The notes below the pieces were generated by a model. The model did no database searches. It had not been told where the DNA came from and saw nothing but the letters and a program-made list of their open reading frames with translations. Positions 20,083 through 31,248 of a DNA stretch of 39,486 nucleotides are shown here, piece by piece. Origin of the DNA: Cudoniella acicularis (lineage: Eukaryota > Ascomycota > Leotiomycetes > Helotiales > Helotiaceae); assembly GCA_013054445.1 (NCBI GenBank), contig JAAMPI010000396.1:1-39486 (forward strand), given 5' to 3'. Position 1 is the stretch's first letter, and every line of letters begins with the position of its first letter. A program made the position numbers and the translations under genes.

Positions 20083-22130
20083 CTATGTACAACCGTCAAC
20101 TAAAGTATTTGTAGGCCAGTCAAACCCAGTATTCTTCCACAGAGTGATGTTCGGGTCTGAATAAGCCTTTTGATGATTCTTGATGTATGCTGTGGTTGGG
20201 TATCCAGGAGGATCACAAGTGACAGACTCAGATCCTTCCTCTTGATAAATCCGTATGTAATCGAATCGCATGGTAGCCGGCATCAATGCCGCCAGATTCG
20301 GCAAGAAGACTTGAGCGAAAGAGTTTGACATGCCGAAATTCATGATCACAGCCATAGGCTCTTGTGGAACGACTCGCTGCCCAATGTTGCCGTTAGGTCT
20401 CAGCGCCCGCGAATCCATTTTCCAGGTGTATTGATCCCCCACAAACCAGGATATGTCTCCTGAGTCTCCGGGAGTGTATTCGAAGCCATATGTTTGATAG
20501 CCATTGCCATCATACCACTCGTCGTTAAGCCAGGTGACTCCCGAAAGGGCTTGTTGGTAGGGTCCACCACGATAGCTGTTCATTCCAGTAACCGAGGTGT
20601 CGTAAATTTCCAAGTAATTGTAGTCAGGTTGATACCAGATATCGAATGGCGCTGCTTGAAAAGACTGTGAGGCAGTACCAGTAGCTGCGTCATACTGTCC
20701 AGGCCCCATGAAGCCGACACTCGCTTCTAGACTATCTATTTCAGGTGCAGATCGAGAGATTCCAGCAGACGGGTGATCTTGGTTCTTGCAAGTGCAAGCT
20801 GGTAGTCTCATTCCTGGTAGCAAACTCAACCCATCAGGAGAACTCTGATTTGCTGTAATACCGGCATCGCATTTGTCCCAGTAACTGTACGGCCATAATC
20901 CGTCTGTAGTTGCAGGATAACCAGGTCTTCCGAGGTTGCCCATAGCCCAGAAACCAGGCCAAAACCCTTCGATGTCTCCCCGTCCTGGTAAAGAGATACT
21001 TGCTTCCATGCGGCCTCCCTTGAAACACAACTGATTCCACGATTGCACCATGCCAGATCGGTAGTTGAGATTGTGGCTTTGGAAAGCGTCGAACTTCAAG
21101 TTAAGAGTCCCATTCGCAGTTGAGACAGCGTCCGGGTCGTACCATTCTAAATCCTGCGTCACACCATACCAAATATCCATGGCCGTAAAGTATGGGTCGT
21201 CTCCACTGTAAAAGGTTCGTCCATCAGTGTTGAATTCGTCGGAAAATACAAGGTTGAGCGTCTTCCCATCGTGGGACGTTTTGGTCTTGGCGGAGCTTGG
21301 TGTATCTGGATCGACCAATCCAACTCTAACGTTCTTTAATGAAGCAGCTTTGTCTGTCAGACAGGCGGGATCTGTAGCACAACTGTTCTGTGTCGGAGTT
21401 GTAACTTGGCGGGTGAATGTTCTATGAAATGTCAGCGGCGAAGAAAACCCTAAACGTAGAATACTTACAGGACTGGATATCCTATGAATAAAGCTAATAT
21501 CCCTAAAGTGATAAACGCTAAACCGCCCAAATTCATCATTCCTCTTTTTGAAAATATTTCACACTTTTCTCCATCCTTATCATTTGGGTCAGGATTGTGT
21601 AGCCAATCGTCCTTCTCCACATCCTCAGGAAAGAGCAGCAACCCTGCCGAAGGCATTATATTGTACTTCTCCGAAACTGTTTGTGTATTGACATTGTCAT
21701 CATCGCTTCCAGCTCTCGAGGGAGCTCTCGAATCATCGAACGGCGAGGCGAAAGGCGATCGACTGTCCCTGCTTCCATTTTCTGAACTCCAACTTGTTCT
21801 TCGTGAAGACATGCCGGATGGAGTGCGCGAAGGTGCGTCTGAAGGTGAATCTTGGTAGAGTCTAGGTCCTCGCGTTCTGGAGGGTGGCAGTAACATCTCT
21901 GACGATTCTGCAACTGATGGAGTGGCGTATAACCCAGGATGCGTTCGTGATGGACCAGCAGCACCGGGTCGTTGTGCTGGTAATAATTGTCTAGTGGTTC
22001 CAGGTGTACCTGGAACCGTGGATTGGGAGCTGTCTGAACGCATGCTTTCGACAGTGTCGCCTCCGCTGCCAGAGTTGATTGTTATATGTGGAGGTCTTCG
22101 GGGTTGTTGCAATGAGCCATCGGAAACCAT
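20083..22130 (-). CDS. kre6: Kre6/Skn1-family GH16 membrane protein, beta-1,6-glucan synthesis
   Basis: Exons 22130-21469 and 21421-20083 (666 aa). The intron at 21468-21422 (47 nt, GTAAGT, branch CTGAC, ATAG) is in phase. Residues 1-190 are a Ser/Pro/Arg-rich cytosolic tail. A type II membrane anchor follows at about 197-220 (GMMNLGGLAFITLGILALFIG). The large lumenal domain is GH16-like: it has FSDEFNTDGRTF, WYDPDAVSTANGTL, FWPGFWAMGNLGRPGYP and the catalytic-type ExDxxE box as EIDSLE near 447-452. Kre6 and Skn1 act in the secretory pathway in making cell-wall beta-1,6-glucan. The protein ends WPTNTLVDGCT. A second copy of that ending lies 80 bp downstream behind a consensus intron (see 19968-20022), so an alternative C terminus is possible. 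Confidence 0.93.
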
Positions 22131-24690
22131 TATGGAAAAGGAGAGAGAGAACAGAAGGTTACGATTTGCGAATGTCCACTCTCATTTGCCGCGTTGTAAA
22201 AGGTCCGAGATGGGAGTCGTGGATGTGGCTGGAAAGTGATTGGAAGCGAGAAAGGGACGGTTGTAGAGACAGAAATCGGAACGCAGTCCCTCGTGGTCAA
22301 AGGACCTCTGGCAAACCGGTCAACTAATCACGATTGACGGTCGTGCCGGTTAATGTTGCAGAAGTGCAAATTGTGTGATCGTTGGGGGAAGGTACGCAGA
22401 TGCGGATGGACGAGGGCGAATCTAGAATCCAGGGGAAGAGGCTGCGCGAGGGTATCCAAAGATTTCGTATCTCGTAAGAACAAAGGCCAAAACGAAGGTG
22501 GTTCGAGAACGTGGGGAGCAGGTCGACTTCAAAGATAGATGCGGTTGAGAGGTGCAGAGGTGCAGCTACAACCTTCGAGGCGAAAGTTTGCTGATGGAGG
22601 AGGCGTTGCTGGAGGTCGTCCGCCAAAGCAGGAGGTGCTAGAAGCTGGTCTGCAGCAGGCTTCAGGTGCAGGTGCTCAGTGCTCAGTGCTTAGTGCTGGT
22701 TGCTGGTCGCTGTGACCGGTTCAAAATTCAAGGTTTGAACGCTAGCAAAGTGATGAGACAGGGGGCTGAGAAGCGAAATGGCAGCAGCACCCACCAAACC
22801 TACGGAGGACGCAGTTGCGATTCTACTTTTGGATCACGCGAAATAGAGATGCCGTTGGGCAAATTATGCTTCTAAGGTGGATTGAATATTGGATACGGGG
22901 ATCGCATTCAGGGAGGTTGATGAGCATCCTGCCTCCTGAGGCCTTGAGCGCGTCATAATCGAGGATTTTCTAGCGTCGGTTCCCCACCCTTTAGGGGATT
23001 TAGGTGGTTATTTGGCGTTGCGGCGGGCCCAGCCTGCAGATTGAGGCCGTTGGCGCCTGTATGCCCGCAGGTACAAGTTGTGGTGCCCTGTATTGCTCCC
23101 TAGCTCAGGGGATGTCGCAGATTCCAGCGCACAAATTTCACCGCCAGAACGGCTCCCAGACTCTGATTTGAAGTTACCTATCAGGCTCTTCCCCTCGGCT
23201 TGTTACCCAGTCTAAAATTTCTTGCCCATCTTGCTTGGAGTCCTGGTGTCTGCAAAGTGCAGTCCACTCTTGAGCCATTGCCCCTCTTTTCTCCTTTTCT
23301 CTTGCAACTTTCAAGTTGAGCTGTTGGAATCTGCCCAACTGGTATCCGGCCATGTCTCTCCTCAGCTTCCGGAGGCGAAACCCGTGGCATTGGTTACCGC
23401 TGTCAATGTTTCTCCCTCCTGACATAAGATCTTATTCGGATACCCGCATTCCAACATTACTACCTTCTGCACCTTTTTGTTCTCAGGCCAGTTCTTGATA
23501 TGCGGGCGTTGAACCATTGCTATTTATATCCAACGCCTCTATCGGCGATTTGGTGGACCCCAAAAAGCCAGCCCGCACAGAGCCCGTACGGGCTGACTCC
23601 ATTCAGCATAACCCGGATTGTGCCGGTCAAGAGGGCGGCAGTGCCTCGCAAAATGACGACACCCACAACTTATCTTCACTAACTTGGAAGATCTCCCTGC
23701 TATGACACCCCTTCCGGGGTCCCTTCGCGCATCGAGCGTAGATCAAAAAGCAAGACACGAGACGAACCTCCAAGGAGAACTGCTCATTACATCTCCCGCC
23801 CAAAAACAAAAATTTGGTACAGAAGAAACAACAAACGTTACGGGTCTCAAATGGAACCTTTCTTCTTCAACTTCCAGAAGCGCTTGGCAAATCTAATCGC
23901 AGGCATAAAAAAGCGGTAATCTCGGACTGATTTTCGCATTAACCCCTGCCATGGCCAGCAAAAACTTCCCTTCCCTGAAGCCTAGGATCTGGAAAATCCA
24001 CACTTGGCCAGCTTTGGTATCCAGATTGCACGTGATGTGCTCAACCCCTCCCTTTTCGAGCTCAAATAAAATAATCATCCGCGATCCTCAAACCCCATCC
24101 GTTGGAGACCTAGAGCATCAGGTGGGTCCTGAGTGGTACTCGGAACACAAGCAATTTACACGAACCAGGTTACATCGATTTGACCGTTTATGATAGAATG
24201 ATCGTCGGAACACGGGATAAGATGATGGGTTTGTTGGCTGCGTGTCACAAAAGGCACTGTACTCCGTACCCTTTGCTTGCCGGCGATTTCAGGTAAGAGA
24301 AGAGAAGAGGCTCGAGTGCTGTGTGCGACACTAGGCTCGACCAGCTTATTGATATCCCGAGATTCTCCTGGGCTGTGCACGTTAGCTGGGTTGTCAAAAG
24401 ACAAAAGAAGCAAATTGTCCTGAGTATTGATCTAGATCTGGGACGACCGATAGGTTTTGTGACATCTAGGGGACAATCGTACGATTCCACCACTTGTACA
24501 CCATCAGCAATTGATTCGCCTTGCATATTACTCCAAGACATCGTCATCTAGTATATCGTGCATGCTCTCGCACCTCTCATTTCAGAATGAGCACTCGTGC
24601 TGTCCACGAGGGCGAGCAACCTCCTTAAACCCTCCTTCCAGAACAAACATCTGGAACTGCAGTTGCATTGCACAATTTTGCAATCACACT
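22131..24690. other. Long intergenic region upstream of the Kre6-like gene
   Basis: About 2.5 kb with no gene that I can support. The first 400 bp should carry the Kre6-like promoter and leader. Open frames such as 23174-23425 (-) and 24245-24547 (-) have no motif or splice support. A heptamer array is at 22675-22709. Confidence 0.4.
22675..22709 (+). repeat. Heptamer tandem array
   Basis: Five consecutive seven-base units: CTCAGTG, CTCAGTG, CTTAGTG, CTGGTTG, CTGGTCG. The last three drift from the first two. It is preceded by two CAGGTG units. Confidence 0.6.
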
Positions 24691-25230
24691 CTAGCTCTCG
24701 ATAGCCAAAGCCTTGACGCCTACCAATTTTCCTCCTTCCAGACCGACAACCCAATATTCAACTCGTGGTCCCCCTCTGCTGATGCTGTACACCCTAACCT
24801 CGCCCCCTTTACTCGCCTCTCTCGTCGCTTCCACAACATCCTTATATTGCCCCTGTGTATCCCACTCCCCAACATCCATAATCGTGACATCGGTATCATC
24901 TAGGTTAGGGTGATTAACCAGCTTCGCGAATGCAGCTACAGCATTTGTGCGTCAGACATTTTGTACACAATCAAATTTCAAGCAGAAACACGTACCTTCA
25001 TCTGGTAATGACTTTCCGCTATGCTTCAGACAGACTGGAACAAATGGTTCATCTGCATCGCTGATGTAAAATGCATCTTCTGTAGCTTTCTTCAGAACTG
25101 CCGGGATTTCAACTCCAGAATCTACAGCTTTCAATTCAACCTTGCCCTTGCTCTGGTTCTTTGCGACACCCTCGTTCGGATCTTGGTTTGCCTTTTCCAA
25201 GAAAGCAGCATAGTCCTCATCTGAAGCCAT
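24691..25230 (-). CDS. Conserved fungal protein of unknown function
   Basis: Exons 25230-24996 and 24935-24691 (159 aa). The 60-nt intron (GTACGT, branch CTGAC, GTAG) is in phase and gives PDEAAFAKLVNHPN across the junction. The ATG at 25230 starts MASDEDYAAFLEKANQDP, which I recall as a common start of a small Pezizomycotina family. The second half has an alternating strand pattern, GEVRVYSISRGGPRVEYWVVGLEGG, ending LVGVKALAIES. No catalytic motif is visible. The same frame is open for 68 codons upstream without any ATG and encodes a basic, Ser/Thr/Arg-rich stretch with RFFHSTSAS, like a mitochondrial presequence. The true N terminus may therefore be longer. Confidence 0.75.
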
Positions 25231-25430
25231 TTTATCTGCGCCTTCCTTCTGAACCTCTCTTGTAGTCGTAGAATTCGTAGTTTGGTTGGCTGTATTCGAA
25301 GCACTAGTACTGTGAAAGAATCGTTCAGTCCTCACTTTCGATATCGAGTTCAGGATTCTAGAAGAAACCCCGCGACCAAAGAAAGAAGTAGTAAAATCTC
25401 TCCTAGGAATCGAAAGAAAAGAGCTCAAGC

Positions 25431-25832
25431 TCACGCAGTGCCCGCCGCAAGTGGAATCGGCGCTTCTATCGCAACCGCTCTCTGAACCTCTGGTTCCCCG
25501 CCCGTCCTTCCAATTGCCTCCGTCTCCTGTTCTCGATCGACCTGCGCTCCTTGCAACTCCGAAACCTGATTGCCGTGAAGCTCTGAAGCTGGCAGAGGAG
25601 TTGTATCGGCGTGCAATTCCGATCGCCCTGGCTGTTGTGACGGGGGAACAACAGCTGCCAAGTGCTCGTCTCTTAACCCCTCCCCAAATGTATCTTGGTG
25701 TTGCAATGATTGCTGCTCTCGTGCGGCTCCTTGCGGGCCGTAGTTCTCTTGGATCTTCTCAGCTTTTTTCTTGTCGCGTTTCTTCTTGATGGATTTAGTG
25801 GCGAGGGCGATAGAGGATATGATAACACCCAT
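25431..25832 (-). CDS. Small hypothetical protein with hydrophobic N terminus
   Basis: A single open frame of 133 aa starting at ATG 25832. The N terminus MGVIISSIALATKSIKKKRDKKKA is a short hydrophobic stretch followed by a Lys/Arg cluster, like many small fungal membrane-associated proteins. The rest is polar, rich in Glu, Gln, Ala and Pro, and likely disordered. The stop at 25431-25433 overlaps the upstream open frame of the next gene (-), only 200 bp before its ATG at 25230, so the two are tightly packed. No homologue is recognised with confidence. It could be wholly or partly the 5' region of the neighbouring gene. Confidence 0.45.
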   Translation of the reverse strand: MGVIISSIALATKSIKKKRDKKKAEKIQENYGPQGAAREQQSLQHQDTFGEGLRDEHLAAVVPPSQQPGRSELHADTTPLPASELHGNQVSELQGAQVDREQETEAIGRTGGEPEVQRAVAIEAPIPLAAGTA

Positions 25833-26475
25833 GGATGTGGTGAAAGAAGAGTGCTGCTGGATTGGTTGGTGGGGTGAGATGAGGGGACGTGCGTGCAGCT
25901 GCTGCAGGTTTTGGAGAGGGGAGCTTCAAGCTCGCTTTGAGGCGAAGCATATGATGACGAAACTGATAGAGAAAAAGGAGTGGATTTTGCTGAGTAGCGT
26001 GGATTGTAAAGACCCGATTTCGAGATAGTAGAACACTGTACTGCAAATCAACTTCTCAAGAGCAACTGCGTTGAAAAACATTTGACTTTAAATGCAAATG
26101 ATCACTAGAATGAGTTTACATTTGCACTTCATCCACGACCAATCTAGAATGATGCTAAATATCGCCACTGAAATCTCTCAGGAATTCCAGCTCACCTCTA
26201 GTTAGGTGGAATTTCCACGGCCACAATTCTTCTTTTAGCGTCTCAACCAACATCCTATATCTCATTAGAATAACCTCATCAAAGCACATGGCAGAGTCAC
26301 AGTATTGTTTCATAATACATAGTAGATTGCTTTTGACATTGTCTTCATTTCATAGAATTGCTAGCTACTCCATGCCCAAGTCGAGGCTCGGGTGACTATC
26401 AAGAGCACAATATGCGATGTAATGCCCCCAATACACCGAATTGCAAAGCCGGAAACCACAAATGCAGGACTAATT
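25833..26475. other. Intergenic
   Basis: Upstream region of the 25832 gene and 3' UTR of the uL3 gene, both on the minus strand. AT-rich around 26030-26350. Nothing else supported. Confidence 0.35.
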
Positions 26476-28260
<1,785 letters not shown>

Positions 28261-29089
28261 CTAAATAGTGTTCAATTCATGGATGGGCCTCTTTCGATCA
28301 AGGGCAACACCGGCACAATGGTCAAGATAACCCTTTTGTAACAAAACCGAATCTATGAAGAGCAGGCCTCTGCCAGAAACAGCTCGATAAAATTTACGAG
28401 CCATATCAACACAGTGACGCTGGTGATCTGTCAATTGTCAGCCTGTGCTTATTATATCTTACAACACTCTTGAAAGTTAAAAGGCACTCACGTTCCCGTT
28501 CAACAAGCATGAAGTCGCGCTCCCTTCTGGCCGCCTCATCCCAGGTGACTTCACCTGTTCTATTCGGGTAGAGCCAAAACTGCCAATCCGTATAATTTTT
28601 GAATTCCTCCTCAATCTCTTCATCGTAACACACTTCTAGCAGCCATGCAAAGTAGAGCATGCCAAAACGACACCCTCGTGCTCTTGCTTCAGTGGCACTA
28701 TGCCCACAAAGGTCTTTCAATAGATACTCGGCTCCCGAGACATCTTTCTCGTTTGGGCGGTGCACTCCACCGAAAGTATATTCGCGCTCGGTATCTTGCC
28801 ACTGCATGCACCGATTGCCATGTTCTCCCCCCTCGATATTGGCAATTCTCGCGCCGTGGGCCTTTGAGTTGCCTGAAAGATCCATGAAACCAAATATAGT
28901 CCACCTTGCCATCAGGAACATGACACCCCCCATCAAAATCAAAATACTTAGTACAAGAAGTGCCTTCGTAACGAGGTTATAGAGTCTTTGTTTGAATCGG
29001 CTTCTTTCGAACACATATTTCGTCTCGTCTTGTGACAGGAGGGACTCTGCATCATCAGAAGCACTCGATGAGCTCTGACTTATTGGCAT
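28261..29089 (-). CDS. Fungal single-pass membrane protein of unknown function
   Basis: Exons 29089-28492 and 28427-28261 (254 aa). The intron at 28491-28428 (64 nt, GTGAGT to GACAG) is in phase. It replaces an early read-through stop with the family ending HHQRHCVDMARKFYRAV and later GYLDHCAG. One membrane segment is at about residues 41-63 (KALLVLSILILMGGVMFLM), with an acidic/Ser N-terminal tail in front. The rest has a CGHSATEARARGCRFGMLYFAW motif, then CYDEEIEEEF and DWQFWLYPN. This Cys/His-containing pattern (CG-x-ARxRGC-F, later H..HC) is widespread in fungal hypothetical membrane proteins, some near secondary-metabolite genes. I know of no established activity, and no biosynthetic genes lie beside it here. 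Confidence 0.8.
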
Positions 29090-29576
29090 GTAACCAACAG
29101 GTCTTCGACTATCAGGTATAAATGTGTCTTATTATTTCATTATTTCGCTCATGAGGTCGATGGGGGATTTCGAAATTGATAAATATCATTAACAGATGAT
29201 CTTACACAAGATGGATGGCAATGGCCTATATTGCGCCGAGTACCGTAGTGTGGAGAAGTGAATTGGAGGATTAAACTCAATGAAACGGATTGATTCTCTA
29301 ACTGAGGGTTTGAGGGTCTAGTCAATCTATGAGAAAATAGAGCTCCCGATGGAGGTCTGAAAAGAGCAAGGATAAAGATACTCAGGCTTTCTTGAAATCC
29401 ATTAGTCAAAGCTCCTAAACAGGAAATATGTTCCGAGGAATTCTCAGATAATACTTTTCCGAAGTGATCAACACTCATTTATTGATATACTTTTCAAGCT
29501 GCAAACTCGTGGGAACTGTTTATTGGATGGTGGAAGCCTTACCGCCACAGCAGGTTAACTCTTATGCAAGGCTGAA

Positions 29577-29619
29577 GCGGGGTTTAGAAGCATAACGATG
29601 CTTATCAGACCTACCCCGC
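29577..29619. repeat. Nested inverted repeat (two-tier stem)
   Basis: Outer arms GCGGGGT (29577-29583) and ACCCCGC (29613-29619) enclose inner arms AAGCAT (29588-29593) and ATGCTT (29598-29603) with a 4-nt AACG loop. The outer arms are G+C-rich inside AT-rich surroundings. It could be a hairpin, a regulator site or a small transposon end. Confidence 0.5.
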
Positions 29620-29970
29620 ATTGCTAGAGTGGAGTAATATCATATTGCGTCTATACTTGGTTACTGAATACAGCTGTTATAAGGTCAAATTATAAGGGTT
29701 GCCAAGGCACCCGCTTACAGATGTTACAGTAACTTGGCCATTATATCCTTTTATAGGTAGAAAGAGTCAACTAGGATATCACTCCTCTCAGTTGCTTTGA
29801 GCGGGAACAACAGCGTAGTTATACTGAAATGACGATAGAATAATGCTATGTTGCATCTACACCATGTTATCAACAGCAGTTTTAACTTGAAAAGAACCTG
29901 GTCAAGAGAGCGTAACAGCTGCAAGTGCCTCACTTAACTAAACTTAGCCAGTTACTTGTATTCTATTGAT

Positions 29971-29978
29971 TATATATA
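29971..29978 (+). promoter_or_regulatory. TATA box with downstream pyrimidine-rich start region
   Basis: TATATATA is followed about 20 bases later by a long C/T-rich stretch (29990-30120) with CAAC and ACAA start-site-like motifs. This is the classic layout of a highly expressed fungal gene on the plus strand. The first good candidate product downstream is the small peptide at 30249. Confidence 0.5.
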
Positions 29979-30248
29979 GACCACGTCTCAGCCCTTTCCT
30001 TTCTCTTCAACATTTTCCCTTCTCAAACCAGATTACAACAAGCAATAACTTCTTCCCCCACAAGCCACTTGTCAACCCCCTCTTTCTTTGCTCGCAAAGG
30101 GCACACCTCTTCGAAGCAGATCCCACAAATTAAGCTACAACTTTCCTACCCTGCAGTAAAATCAAAGGTCCGTAACAACCGGATAGTGATGGGCAGATCA
30201 TAATACTTACACACTCGACAGGAAGGCTCAAACCCAACTGCCTCCATT

Positions 30249-30380
30249 ATGCATACTTCTTTACTCAAGGCCCTTGCTGGCGCGTTCTTGATCGCAACTA
30301 CGCTTGCGGCTCCGATCGTTAGCATCCTTGACCAGCTGATGGAGAAGCGTAAAAGCAACTTGACGTTTCTTGAGGAGTAA
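30249..30380 (+). CDS. Candidate small secreted peptide (43 aa)
   Basis: ATG 30249 to TAA 30380 encodes 43 residues. Residues 1-20 form a strong signal peptide (MHTSLLKALAGAFLIATTLA). The remainder, starting APIVSILDQLMEKR, has a Lys-Arg pair that could be a Kex2-type site, leaving KSNLTFLEE with an N-glycosylation sequon. A plus-strand TATA box and pyrimidine-rich leader lie about 270 bp upstream; one four-codon upstream ORF at about 30188 lies in the leader. A donor-like GTAACT at 30377 with CTAAC downstream could splice to a further 20-odd codons, so the C terminus is uncertain. No homologue is recognised; effector, processed peptide or chance ORF are all possible. Confidence 0.45.
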   Translation: MHTSLLKALAGAFLIATTLAAPIVSILDQLMEKRKSNLTFLEE

Positions 30381-31248
30381 CTTTGTAAATTCTTACCTAA
30401 CTCAAGGCTTTGAATGAGAAGGGAAGCGCGAAAAGGAAAGAGTTTTATCATTGAGCTCGAGAGAGGAATGTTAGGTGGATTTGTAACTTGACGGTGACGG
30501 GAAATTCCAGAAAAGTAGAAAACCCACACATATCCTGCCCTGCCTTTCCCACGAATAACCCTCAAGTTCCCAACCCTTAAATTTCTAAGTCTATAAAGAT
30601 CGACAATCCCACGCATTTCTCGAAACCCACCTAGTGAGCTGAACTCGAACTATCCCATCAAACCAGGCCTGTATATATATCACTATTTCCACGTGAATCC
30701 TGACCTACCAACACTTCAATTCAACCTATCCCATTAATTAGGCACGCACGTACGTACACGTATGTTGCCATTTTCACTCTACAAAGGAACACGGATGCTC
30801 CTCCGAAATGCAACAAAAAACGTAAAGCTCTATCCTAAACTAGCAAAAAGTTTTCATCCGATCTCAAGAACAAAGAGTTTCAATATCTGTAATACTGTAG
30901 GATATTATTCTTTTTTTATCACTTTTCGTCTTTTCATCCCAAGAGCCAGAAATCCTTTATAGGGAATCGAATAATTTCAACTACAATTTTCATCTGACTT
31001 CTCTTCTTCGCCTTCTCGTCCGAAGACCCAAAAACCTATTGTGAACACCTCTGCTACTCTAAGATATTGAACCACAGCTTTCATTTGAACACTATCACTA
31101 CCATTTACTTAGACAAAAAGAGGCTATTAAAGAAAGAACAATCCTTATTCGAAAAGTTTTTATACACTTTCATCGATTGACTGGTCATTTACACTTTAAT
31201 CCCAACTCCAAATATAATTTGACAAAAGAGCCACCCGCCATTGAATCA
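30381..31248. other. Intergenic, convergent
   Basis: Between the peptide candidate (+) and the ssn6 stop (-). AT-rich from 30660 on, with a TATATATA at 30672 and an alternating ACGTACGTAC run near 30747. A 66-codon open frame at 30762-30962 has no convincing features. Confidence 0.35.

Larger units (their letters stand above)
29090..30248. other. Divergent intergenic region
   Basis: Between the membrane-protein gene (-) and the small secreted-peptide candidate (+). Holds a nested inverted repeat at 29577-29619 and a TATA-containing, pyrimidine-rich promoter-like stretch from 29971. Open frames in it (29149-29478 -, 29751-29933 -) are not convincing. Confidence 0.4.

Noticed and set aside
23174..23425. 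83-codon open frame (-) of polar composition
   Set aside because: Looks mildly protein-like but has no recognised family, no promoter and no splice support.
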